Shown in pieces: positions 34,958 to 43,249 of a stretch of DNA of 64,000 bases. Source of the stretch: CAKZNE01 sp002695025 (GTDB lineage: Bacteria; Bacteroidota; Bacteroidia; Flavobacteriales; Schleiferiaceae); contig CAJWML010000005.1 of the NCBI GenBank assembly GCA_913043285.1, positions 117,206 to 181,205 of the forward strand, given 5' to 3'. Both the position numbers and the translations under genes were made by a program. The stretch's first letter is position 1; every line of letters begins with the position of its first letter. The notes below the pieces were generated by a model. It had not been told where the DNA came from. It did no database searches and saw only the letters and a program-made list of their open reading frames with translations.

Positions 34958-35626
34958 TTGCTTCCTGATCTGAAATTTAAAATCAATTCCAGTACTTACC
35001 TTAAAGATCCTGAGTCCAGTGATCTTGGACTTCGCATTATATCCGGAAGTATTGAGATGATCTACGAAGTGGGTTTTGAATGCTTCACTTTCCGAAAACT
35101 GGCCGGTACCATCGAATCTACCGAAGCCTCTGTATATCGCTATTTTGAAAGCAAACATAAATTGTTACTCTATCTTACCTGCTGGTATTGGGAATGGATG
35201 GAATACCGCTTACATTTTGGTACCGCCAACATCTCTTCTCCACAGGAACGCCTTTCCAGAGCTTTACAATTTCTCACCGGTCCGGTTGAACAGGATGGAA
35301 AGTTTGCGCATGTTGACGAGGTTAAACTCAATAAGATCGTAATCGCGGAAGCTTCTAAAGTATACTTGGTAAAAGAAGTTGATGAAGTAAACCGTGAAGG
35401 GGTTTTTTCGGTTTACAAGCGACTGGTGGCACGCATCAGTGATATTGTAATGGAAATAAACCCTGACTATAAATACCCTCACATGCTTATATCCACAGTA
35501 GTAGAAGGGTCACATTATCAGCGCTACTTTGCAGAACACTTGCCCAGCTTAACGGATATCCTGGAAGGAGAAGATGCCATCTCCAAATTTTACCATGATA
35601 TGGTCTTTAAAAGTATTGCACCCTAA
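34958..35626 (+). CDS. TetR/AcrR-type transcriptional regulator
   Basis: DNA-binding regulator of about 222 residues. The HTH region is near the N-terminus: IYEVGFECFTFRKLAGTI then STEASVYRYFESKHKLLLYL, the TetR pattern with the conserved YRYF helix end. The C-terminal 150 residues form the ligand/dimer domain. The start is unusual. The longest frame begins at a TTG at 34928, which lies inside the -7 box and cannot be used from this promoter. The next plausible start is TTG at 34958; no ATG precedes the HTH. Its stop overlaps the next start (TAATG). It probably controls this exporter operon. Confidence 0.82.
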   Translation: MLPDLKFKINSSTYLKDPESSDLGLRIISGSIEMIYEVGFECFTFRKLAGTIESTEASVYRYFESKHKLLLYLTCWYWEWMEYRLHFGTANISSPQERLSRALQFLTGPVEQDGKFAHVDEVKLNKIVIAEASKVYLVKEVDEVNREGVFSVYKRLVARISDIVMEINPDYKYPHMLISTVVEGSHYQRYFAEHLPSLTDILEGEDAISKFYHDMVFKSIAP

Positions 35627-35937
35627 TGAGGAACCGGAGCAACATACAAAAGGTTTCGCTATTTAATGGCTGGGTTATACTATTACTATTCCTTCTGGCC
35701 CTGTCCCATAACAGCTTCTACCAGAACGGTAAATACGATATTCCAATGGAGGTACAGGAATCCGGTGAAACCGATTATGAATCTGAAGAAAGCTCCCTTA
35801 AGATACTGGATGACTATCTGGCTCCTGCGGCTATTGTAGTCTTACCATTGGATGGCTCCTTTTTTCCTCCAGTATTAAGTACCGGGTTAACACACTTTCT
35901 CTGCTCTACATTCTCCCCTCCTCCCGAAGGCTGTTAA
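35626..35937 (+). CDS. small single-pass membrane protein of the exporter operon
   Basis: Protein of 103 residues that I do not recognise. One hydrophobic segment (about 15-28, GWVILLLFLLAL) near the N-terminus could be a membrane anchor or uncleaved signal. An acidic stretch follows (EVQESGETDYESEESS), then a hydrophobic stretch (APAAIVVLPLDGSFFPPVL) and a C-terminus ending STFSPPPEGC. It begins on the last base of the regulator stop, so it is translated with it, and the ABC gene follows 77 bases later. It may be an accessory or a substrate of the exporter; this is inference. Confidence 0.65.
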   Translation: MRNRSNIQKVSLFNGWVILLLFLLALSHNSFYQNGKYDIPMEVQESGETDYESEESSLKILDDYLAPAAIVVLPLDGSFFPPVLSTGLTHFLCSTFSPPPEGC

Positions 35938-36014
35938 CTAAGCCAACCTTTCCCTGTACATTGCAGCTTTTACCCGGCTCCGGAACCGGAACACTTTATA
36001 TTACTTGATCATTT

Positions 36015-37727
36015 ATGAAATTACATGATAAAGAGGTTCTTACACCTCTGCAGCGTTTTTGGCGGCTATTGAAACCCGATCAGAAAGAAATACGAAATGT
36101 ATACATCTACTCGGTATTCAATGGGTTGATATACCTCTCCCTTCCTTTAGGAGTACAGGCTATTGTCAACCTCATCCAAGGGGGCCAGATCAATACTTCA
36201 TGGGTAATCCTGGTGTCTTTTGTGGTGCTGGGGGTAGCGCTTACGGGCCTGTTACAGATCCTCCAGATGAAAATTACGGAAGACCTGCAACAGAAAATAT
36301 TCACGCGAGCCGCCTTTGAATTCACTTTCCGTATTCCTCTTATTCGTATGGAAACTCTTTACCGGCACTATGCACCCGAGCTAATGAACCGTTTCTTTGA
36401 CGTAATGAGCGTACAAAAAGGCCTCTCCAAAATACTTATCGACTTTTCAACGGCCAGTCTTCACATTGTTTTCGGACTTTTATTATTGTCTCTTTACCAC
36501 CCCTTTTTCATTGGTTTCAGTTTGATACTGGTAGTTCTGGTGTACGCCATTTTTCGCTATACCGGTAAAAAAGGACTCACGGCCAGTTTAAATGAATCCA
36601 GACATAAATACCAGTTAGCTCACTGGCTGGAAGAAATGGCCAGGGTTTCAACATCCTTCAAAATGTCTGGCAAAACCGATCTGCACATGCAAAGAACCGA
36701 TGAACATGCCACCGCTTACCTGGAGTCCAGGAACGCTCACTTCAAGGTGCTGATACAGCAATTTTCCCTAATGGTGGTCTTCAAGGTTATTGTGGCCCTG
36801 GGCCTTCTTGCTATGGGAGGTATACTGGTTATGGAACAACAGATGAATATTGGCCAGTTTGTAGCTGCAGAGATCATTATCCTACTGATTATGAACTCAG
36901 TGGAAAAACTGATACTCAGTCTGGAAACATTTTATGACGTGCTTACAGCGCTTGAAAAGATAGGCCAGGTAACTGACCTGGAACTGGAAAATGCGGACGG
37001 ACAGAGTATAGAAAAAACCCCCGGGCAGGGCCTTACCGTGCAGTTGGAGAATGTGAGTTTTACATATCCCGGCAACCAGAGCCCCACCCTTCAAGATGTA
37101 TCATTGAAAATAAATCCCGGAGAAAAACTTCTCATTATCGGAGAAAGCGGATCCGGCAAAAGCACCATGCTACCGGTAATAGCCGGGCTATACGGTATTC
37201 AGGAAGGTAGCCTCACCTTCAACGGCATGCCGAAGGGTAACCTCGAAGCCAGTTCACTTTACAGCATGGTAGGTGATTACCTTCATACAGGTCAACTGTT
37301 CAGGGGTAGTGTAATTGAAAATATAACCCTGGGCCGGTCGGAGGTTACTTTTGAAAAAGTGAAAAACACTATAGAAAGGCTGGGGCTTCAAAATTTTATT
37401 CGTAACTCCCCGAAGGGCTATCAGAGCCCTCTGGCTCCCGAAGGCAAAGGCCTGCCCAGGAACATTATTGTAAAGCTCCTGCTGGCCAGGAGCATAGTTC
37501 ATGAGCCAGCTTTATTGGTGCTGGAAAATCCTTTTTCAGAACTGGATCAGAGTGAAAAGGAAAACATCATAGACTTTCTTATGACCCCTTCACAACCATG
37601 GTCAATGGTTACCATATCAACTGATCCTTACCTGGCACAAAAATGCGACCGCATACTACAAATGCAGAAAGGCCGGATAATCCGCTCCGGTACTTACCGT
37701 GAAATGCAAGGTCTGTTTAATCAATAA
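36015..37727 (+). CDS. ABC exporter subunit with a degenerate ATPase domain
   Basis: Fused membrane and ATP-binding protein of 570 residues. Residues about 30-310 form an exporter-type membrane domain; there is no N-terminal C39 peptidase domain. The nucleotide domain (about 340-570) keeps the A-loop Tyr351 (FTYPG), Walker A GESGSGKST (376-384) and D-loop SELD. Other catalytic motifs are altered. The LSGGQ signature reads LPRNI (480-484), Walker B ends Glu504-Asn505 in place of Asp-Glu, the switch His is Thr536, and no Q-loop Gln is evident near 421. It may bind ATP but hydrolysis looks impaired. It is 12 bases upstream of the HlyD-type gene. Confidence 0.9.
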   Translation: MKLHDKEVLTPLQRFWRLLKPDQKEIRNVYIYSVFNGLIYLSLPLGVQAIVNLIQGGQINTSWVILVSFVVLGVALTGLLQILQMKITEDLQQKIFTRAAFEFTFRIPLIRMETLYRHYAPELMNRFFDVMSVQKGLSKILIDFSTASLHIVFGLLLLSLYHPFFIGFSLILVVLVYAIFRYTGKKGLTASLNESRHKYQLAHWLEEMARVSTSFKMSGKTDLHMQRTDEHATAYLESRNAHFKVLIQQFSLMVVFKVIVALGLLAMGGILVMEQQMNIGQFVAAEIIILLIMNSVEKLILSLETFYDVLTALEKIGQVTDLELENADGQSIEKTPGQGLTVQLENVSFTYPGNQSPTLQDVSLKINPGEKLLIIGESGSGKSTMLPVIAGLYGIQEGSLTFNGMPKGNLEASSLYSMVGDYLHTGQLFRGSVIENITLGRSEVTFEKVKNTIERLGLQNFIRNSPKGYQSPLAPEGKGLPRNIIVKLLLARSIVHEPALLVLENPFSELDQSEKENIIDFLMTPSQPWSMVTISTDPYLAQKCDRILQMQKGRIIRSGTYREMQGLFNQ

Positions 37728-37739
37728 CTCTTTTGAAAA

Positions 37740-39092
37740 ATGCTCAATATATCTGAAAACAGCACCCGCAAGCGGATAAATTCCTCCCGATACAAGTCAC
37801 TTTTACAAGTGGAAAACCGCAGTTCAGGCCAGGTAATTATTCGCTTATCCATAGCCTTCCTGATAATTTTGGTGGTTGTAATGTTCCTACCCTGGACCCA
37901 AAACATCACTGCAAGGGGTAATATCACCACGCTGAAGCCAGCTCAAAGGCCTCAGACTATTCATTCCGTTATAGCGGGACGGATTGAGGAATGGCATGTT
38001 CAGGAAGGTGATTTTGTAGAGAAAGGAGATACCATACTATTCATCAGTGAGATAAAGGACCAGTATTTTGACCCTGAATTACTGGGGCGTACCGAGCAGC
38101 AATTACGTTCCAAAGAAATGGCTGTAAAATCCTACTCGGAAAAAGTATCGGCACTGGACGTTCAGATTGATGCTTTGTTAAAAACCAGTCGCTTGAAGTT
38201 GGAACAATCCCGGAATAAGTTACGCCAGGCCATACTCAAGGTAACCAGTGATAGCATTGATTTTCAGGCGGCACAAACCAATTTTGAAATTGCCAGGCAG
38301 CAATACCAAAGGTTTGAGGACCTGTATGAAGAAGGATTAAAATCGCTGACTGATCTCGAAAACCGGAGACTCACCCTGCAAAAGGCTCAGGCGGCAATGA
38401 TCTCGGCTGAAAACAAATTACTGGCCAGCAGGAATGAAGTAATTAATGCCCAGATGGAAATTGCTTCCATACAGGCTCAGTATAAAGACAATATCGCCAA
38501 GGCGGAAGCCGAAAAGTACGCCTCCCTTTCTCAAATGTATGACTCTGAGGTAATGGTTACCAAACTGCAAAACGAGTACATGAATTATTCGGTAAGGAGC
38601 GGCCTTTATTATATCAAAGCTCCACAGGATGGGTATGTTACTAAAACCATCCAATCCGGGATTGGCGAAACCATTAAAGAGGGAACGGCTGTGGTCAGCA
38701 TCATGCCGGCCAGGTTTGATTTGGCCGTAGAGATGTACGTAAACCCTATGGACCTACCTCTGCTGGATAAGGGACAACACGTGCGTATTCAGTTTGATGG
38801 GTGGCCCGCTATTGTCTTTTCCGGATGGCCCAACACCAGTTACGGAACCTATGGAGGACAAGTATATGCCATTGATAATTTCATCAGCGATAACGGTAAA
38901 TACCGGGTACTGGTAGCGCCCGATCCTAATGACCATCCGTGGCCCGATGAGTTGAGAGTAGGTTCTGGCACCCGTAATATGTTGTTACTTAGCAATGTAC
39001 TGATCGGCTACGAACTATGGCGAAAGATCAACGGCTTCCCTCCTGACTATTATAAGCCTGTAGCATCTAAATCTTCTGAAAAAGGATCATGA
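37740..39092 (+). CDS. HlyD-family membrane fusion protein
   Basis: Periplasmic adaptor of 450 residues linking the inner-membrane ABC subunit with the outer-membrane channel. N-terminal membrane helix (about 38-57, LSIAFLIILVVVMFLPW), then a split biotinyl-lipoyl domain (QTIHSVIAGRIEEWHVQEGD, FVEKGDTILFI and later IKAPQDGYVTKTIQ). Between these is a long alpha-helical hairpin (about 120-280), and a beta-barrel follows (VEMYVNPMDLPLL). It shares a four-base ATGA overlap with the TolC-type gene, so the two are made together. Confidence 0.92.
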   Translation: MLNISENSTRKRINSSRYKSLLQVENRSSGQVIIRLSIAFLIILVVVMFLPWTQNITARGNITTLKPAQRPQTIHSVIAGRIEEWHVQEGDFVEKGDTILFISEIKDQYFDPELLGRTEQQLRSKEMAVKSYSEKVSALDVQIDALLKTSRLKLEQSRNKLRQAILKVTSDSIDFQAAQTNFEIARQQYQRFEDLYEEGLKSLTDLENRRLTLQKAQAAMISAENKLLASRNEVINAQMEIASIQAQYKDNIAKAEAEKYASLSQMYDSEVMVTKLQNEYMNYSVRSGLYYIKAPQDGYVTKTIQSGIGETIKEGTAVVSIMPARFDLAVEMYVNPMDLPLLDKGQHVRIQFDGWPAIVFSGWPNTSYGTYGGQVYAIDNFISDNGKYRVLVAPDPNDHPWPDELRVGSGTRNMLLLSNVLIGYELWRKINGFPPDYYKPVASKSSEKGS

Positions 39093-40498
39093 AAAAACTG
39101 GCAATAATTGGTATAGTCCTTTTGTGCATCCAAGAAGTACGGGGCCAGGATTCAACGTATTTGTTCAGTTACGAGAAGTTTATGGACCAGGTAAGGAATC
39201 ATCATCCCCTGGCCATGCAGGCTGAACTTGCTGTGGAGCGTGGTGAAGCCAGACTTCAGCGTTCCAGAGGGGGGTTTGACCCAAAGGTTTTCAGCCAAGC
39301 CAATCAAAAATACTTTGATGGAACCACGTATTACCGCTTATGGGATAGCGGCTTGAAGATACCTACCTGGTATGGAATAGAAGTAAAGGGTGGTTTTGAG
39401 AAAAATGATGGCACCTACCTTAATCCTGAAAATTCCACTTCAGACGGTGGTTTATGGTATGCCGGCTTATCCCTTCCTATCGGTCAGCGTTTATTTATTG
39501 ACCAGAGAAGGGCAAGCCTTAAACAAGCGAAAATATACCAGGAAAGCACCCTGGCCGAGCGCAGGATATTACTCAACGAACTGCTTCTGGAAGCTGGGAA
39601 AGCTTACTGGAATTGGTTTGAGGCATATCACACCCGTGAGGTTTATGAGGATGCCTACCTACTTTCTACCGAACGTATGAGAGCGATCAAATCTACTGCC
39701 ATACTGGGCGATCGTCCTTTTATTGACACCCTGGAGGCCGGTATACAGGTACAAAACCGTCTGCTGGCCCTGCAGGAAGCCAGGATGATGGAAGCCAATG
39801 CCCGGGAGTTAGCTTCGGTATACCTCTGGAACGATGGTAGCATTCCCCTGGAAATTGATGCCCAAACCAGGCCGGAAGATGATGAAATTGATCAGTTTTC
39901 ATTTACCGACCCCGCCCTGGACACGCTTTCCTTCAATTCAGACCTTCCAAACCTTCACCCCGAACTGGAAAGGAGTCGTCTTAAAATAGATGAGCTTAAA
40001 GTAGAAGAACGTCTTAAGAGAGAGCAGCTCAAGCCGGTAGTGGACCTTAAATACAACTTACTGACCCAGCCTGTGGGAGACGAGGGTTTGTCTGAGCTTA
40101 CCGCCAATAACTACCAGTGGGGCATTAGCTTTGGCATCCCCATTTTTTTGCGTAAAGAGCGAGGAGATCTTAAGCTTACCCGCTTAAAAATCCAGTCAGC
40201 TGAATGGGATCTGCTCGCTAAAAGGCAAAATATCCAGTATAAACTACGGTCGTCCTTCAATGAATGGGAAACCACGCGCAGCCAGATCTCCATTATGGAT
40301 AAAACCGTAAAAGACTATTCGAGCTTACTGGAGGGGGAACGAACCATGTTTGACGCTGGAGAAAGTTCCTTGTTCATGATCAACTCCCGCGAATCCGCCT
40401 ATATCAACTCCAGGATCAAGCTTATACAGTTGGTATCCAAAAACCAGGTAGCTAACGCAAAAGTGAAATATGCGCTGGGGAATCTCTCCGGTAGATGA
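39089..40498 (+). CDS. TolC-family outer membrane protein
   Basis: Outer-membrane exit channel of 469 residues. Signal peptide 1-20 (ending VRGQD), then two outer-membrane efflux (OEP) repeats of long helices: MDQVRNHHPLAMQAELAVER, AGLSLPIGQRLFIDQRRASL and, in the second half, WGISFGIPIFLRKERGDLKL and AGESSLFMINSRESAYINSR. With the ABC and HlyD-type proteins it forms a tripartite type I-like exporter. The substrate is unknown. It starts inside the HlyD-type gene. No terminator is evident before the convergent lytic transglycosylase. Confidence 0.92.
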   Translation: MKKLAIIGIVLLCIQEVRGQDSTYLFSYEKFMDQVRNHHPLAMQAELAVERGEARLQRSRGGFDPKVFSQANQKYFDGTTYYRLWDSGLKIPTWYGIEVKGGFEKNDGTYLNPENSTSDGGLWYAGLSLPIGQRLFIDQRRASLKQAKIYQESTLAERRILLNELLLEAGKAYWNWFEAYHTREVYEDAYLLSTERMRAIKSTAILGDRPFIDTLEAGIQVQNRLLALQEARMMEANARELASVYLWNDGSIPLEIDAQTRPEDDEIDQFSFTDPALDTLSFNSDLPNLHPELERSRLKIDELKVEERLKREQLKPVVDLKYNLLTQPVGDEGLSELTANNYQWGISFGIPIFLRKERGDLKLTRLKIQSAEWDLLAKRQNIQYKLRSSFNEWETTRSQISIMDKTVKDYSSLLEGERTMFDAGESSLFMINSRESAYINSRIKLIQLVSKNQVANAKVKYALGNLSGR

Positions 40499-40523
40499 TC
40501 AACTGGGAACTATACTAAATAGC

Positions 40524-42014
40524 TTAGATCGAAGCTTCCGTATTTCCCTTTTTAGGATCATGGGGTATGAATTTGCAATAATGCTCATACCTGAGGAAGA
40601 TCTCCTTGACGTATAAATAGGGCTCACGCCCGCGTACAAACCCGTAATCCACCTCGGGCATGGTAAAATATTCCCGGCTGGAAAGCTTTAAAAGGTAATC
40701 CTCCACATTATCATCCCATACCAATGGATCTTCCTCAAAGGATTCCGTCAGCCGCTGGGCATCCTTTACATGGCCATAGCCGCAATTGTACGAAGCCATC
40801 GTAAACTTGATCCTTTGGATACTATCTTTAATATCACTCCATTTCTCCCATAATTCATGCAGATAGGCTGTACCGGCCCTGATGTTGGCATCCGGGTTGG
40901 CAGGATTATATAAGCCCAGATCCTCCGCTGTGGAAGGCATAAGCTGCATCAGCCCGCCTGCCCCGGTCCAGGAGGTAACACCCGGGTCAAAACGAGACTC
41001 CTGGTAAACCAGGGAACTAACCAGACGCCAATCCCAGCCCAGGCTTTTGGAATGTTCCCGGATGATATCATCATAACGGCTTATCTTGCCTCCGTTCTTA
41101 CTGAAAAAGTCGCTTTTGATCCTCCGCCTGTATGATTTCTTATTCTTGAAATACTTATTGTAGATTACATAATAGAAATCCTGCTTCCGCACTTTTTTTA
41201 TCCATTGGTTTACGGCTTCCAGCAGTTCCGGGGAATTCTTACGTACCGCCCAGGCAATACGCTGCGAAAGACTGATGGGCGTCTCAATGTCCAGGATCGG
41301 GTAATAGGTTTGATTGATGGCTGCTATATTATAGTCCGCAATGGTGTAGTCTATCTCACCGTCCACCACCATTTTTATGATGTCTTCCGTAGTGGTATTA
41401 CCCGGAACGGTGTCCACATAAATGGAACCTCCTATTTCCCGGGACAAATTCTGAAGCCGCTCATAATAGGAAGAGTTCCACCGTACATGCACGGTATCAT
41501 CAATAAGGTCAAGAGGTGTACTGATCAGTTGTCTTTGTACTTTATATCCCGGGAGTTGGCGCCAGTTCTTAGGCTTTCGCTGCACCAGTGCCTGATGGGT
41601 TACGTAATGGTAATCGGTAAAGTCAACTATCTCCTGGCGCGCCTGGGTAATGGTTAAACCATGAGCAATGATATCCCCCTCCCCTTTATTCAGCATATCG
41701 AAAAGTGCGTCACTGTTCTCAGCTATTACAATTTCCATCTCCAGCCCCAAATCTTTTGCCAGGCGAGACAGTAGCTCAAATTCGAACCCCATGGGTTTTC
41801 CGCGGTACAGGAAATAACTGGTAGAATTGTAAACCGTAATGGCCGTAAGCTTACCATCTTTTTTAATGGCGTCCAGGTCCCTGTTTACCAGGGGTTCACG
41901 TATAGCTCCCACCACCGGAACGGGAGTATCATCCTCTTCGGCAATTGGATCGGAAGAACAGGAAATGACGAAGAAAAGCAACAGGAAGGCACATGAAACT
42001 TGCAGGTTTGACAT
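40524..42014 (-). CDS. MltF-type lytic transglycosylase lipoprotein
   Basis: Lipoprotein of 496 residues (lipobox VISC, Cys19). An amino-acid-binding SBP-3 type domain (about 55-285, starting KLTAITVYNSTSYFLYRGKP) is followed by a soluble lytic transglycosylase SLT domain (about 320-445) with the catalytic Glu in SSLVYQESRFDP, GAGGLMQLMPSTA and ASYNCGYGHV. This is the domain order of MltF, which cuts the glycan chain to give 1,6-anhydro ends. It lies downstream of a SpoIID-like gene, with a hairpin in the gap, so partial transcriptional separation is possible. Confidence 0.92.
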   Translation of the reverse strand: MSNLQVSCAFLLLFFVISCSSDPIAEEDDTPVPVVGAIREPLVNRDLDAIKKDGKLTAITVYNSTSYFLYRGKPMGFEFELLSRLAKDLGLEMEIVIAENSDALFDMLNKGEGDIIAHGLTITQARQEIVDFTDYHYVTHQALVQRKPKNWRQLPGYKVQRQLISTPLDLIDDTVHVRWNSSYYERLQNLSREIGGSIYVDTVPGNTTTEDIIKMVVDGEIDYTIADYNIAAINQTYYPILDIETPISLSQRIAWAVRKNSPELLEAVNQWIKKVRKQDFYYVIYNKYFKNKKSYRRRIKSDFFSKNGGKISRYDDIIREHSKSLGWDWRLVSSLVYQESRFDPGVTSWTGAGGLMQLMPSTAEDLGLYNPANPDANIRAGTAYLHELWEKWSDIKDSIQRIKFTMASYNCGYGHVKDAQRLTESFEEDPLVWDDNVEDYLLKLSSREYFTMPEVDYGFVRGREPYLYVKEIFLRYEHYCKFIPHDPKKGNTEASI

Positions 42015-42024
42015 ACCTTAAATA

Positions 42025-42048
42025 TAAGCACTTCAAAATAAGTGCTTA
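42025..42048 (-). terminator. hairpin between the SpoIID-like and MltF genes
   Basis: Perfect 9-bp arms TAAGCACTT (42025-42033) and AAGTGCTTA (42040-42048) with loop CAAAAT. The downstream minus-strand tail is only moderately T-rich, so it may be an attenuator or RNA processing site. Confidence 0.45.
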
Positions 42049-42052
42049 ATTC

Positions 42053-43249
42053 TTAGTCCAATATGATCATGGTTTCCGGCTCTGCATTCAGGATATGAGC
42101 GGCAGCCTCCAGCTCTACTCCGTCAAAATAGAACCCGAGTATCTGACGGTAGCTGTAGCCACGCCTTGACATTTCAATAGCCCCGTCTTGCGACAGGCCC
42201 ACACCGTGGCCGTAACCACGTCCCCTCAACACCACGTTATTCCCACTTTCCGAAACGGTGAAGTAGGTGGACCGCAAATTGAACTGACGCCTTACTTTAG
42301 TGAGTTTCAGACGCCTTCCCTTGTATTCAAAATATGCTTTGCGACTGGGCTGGGTAAAATTAAGGATAGACTTCTGCAAGGAAAGGTCATTAGCCACTTT
42401 TAAGGAATGTGCATAAAAAGAATAGAAGCTATTCTTCCCGATCTTCTTCTCCCAGGTATAGCTACCCACTCCAATACTAAAACTGTCCTGGCGGGCCTGA
42501 AGATAGTCCAGTGCAGTAAGCCAGGCATGATCCGATCCCACCGTTTGACCACCGCTATTGGCATGGAAAACCCCCAGAATAGGGTTGCAATCAGCGGTAA
42601 CTATTACCGTATCTGCGGTACATTCCACAGCTTCCTTAATGATATCGCTGTTCTTATAATGACATTTGGAAAAATACACTTGTGAGGTGACATCATCCTT
42701 CAGGTTATACCCCTGGCTCATGTGCTTCTGAAGGTTCTTAAGAGCAAAGGTCCTGGCCAGCACTGCCTGCGCCTTGAAGTATTCGAGTTCCTCAACATGC
42801 CCCCCTTCACTCTCCACTACTCCGGCTACGTATTTTTCCATATCCACCACGTTCACCACCTGCAAATGACCTTCGTACACCCTTATTTGCAGATCATCCT
42901 GGTAGATGCGGTTACGGCCGTTTGCTTCAATACGAAACTCTTTACAAGAGGCCGCACTCACCAGCCGAAGGGCTTCGAAATCTCCGATACGCTGCTTTCC
43001 CCGATTGATGGATACTCGCTGACCATCCTTACTGAAGTACAGAGTACGCACACTATCCTGATCAAAGATGTCGTATACTGTATCCAGTTGTTGCAACTTG
43101 TCATTGAGCGCCACCAGGTAATAGAGCCCTGTATCCGGAGTTACAATTACCTTATCCACGTTCATATCTGAATACAGCCGCACTTTCAGCTCAAAAGCCA
43201 GGCCTGAAAAGTGAGCCAGGCCTAACAGTATGCTGCATAAATACTTCAT
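42053..43249 (-). CDS. SpoIID/LytB domain protein
   Basis: Exported protein of 398 residues with an N-terminal signal peptide (MKYLCSILLGLAHFSGLAFE). The SpoIID domain occupies about 110-390: MEKYVAGVVESEGGHVEELEYFKAQAVLARTFA (shown as MEKYVAGVVESEGG and FKAQAVLARTFAL), HANSGGQTVGSDHAW and the C-terminal GRGYGHGVGLSQDGAIEMSRRG. SpoIID and its relatives are peptidoglycan lytic transglycosylases or amidase activators, and occur in non-sporulating bacteria; sporulation is not implied. The next gene downstream is the MltF-type enzyme. It shares four bases with lpxB. Confidence 0.9.
   Translation of the reverse strand: MKYLCSILLGLAHFSGLAFELKVRLYSDMNVDKVIVTPDTGLYYLVALNDKLQQLDTVYDIFDQDSVRTLYFSKDGQRVSINRGKQRIGDFEALRLVSAASCKEFRIEANGRNRIYQDDLQIRVYEGHLQVVNVVDMEKYVAGVVESEGGHVEELEYFKAQAVLARTFALKNLQKHMSQGYNLKDDVTSQVYFSKCHYKNSDIIKEAVECTADTVIVTADCNPILGVFHANSGGQTVGSDHAWLTALDYLQARQDSFSIGVGSYTWEKKIGKNSFYSFYAHSLKVANDLSLQKSILNFTQPSRKAYFEYKGRRLKLTKVRRQFNLRSTYFTVSESGNNVVLRGRGYGHGVGLSQDGAIEMSRRGYSYRQILGFYFDGVELEAAAHILNAEPETMIILD

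Noticed and set aside
36015..40498. Bacteriocin-type peptide exporter
   Set aside because: The ABC protein lacks an N-terminal C39 peptidase domain and no double-glycine leader peptide is evident.
42053..43249. Evidence for sporulation
   Set aside because: SpoIID/LytB domains are common in non-spore-formers and no other sporulation gene is present.
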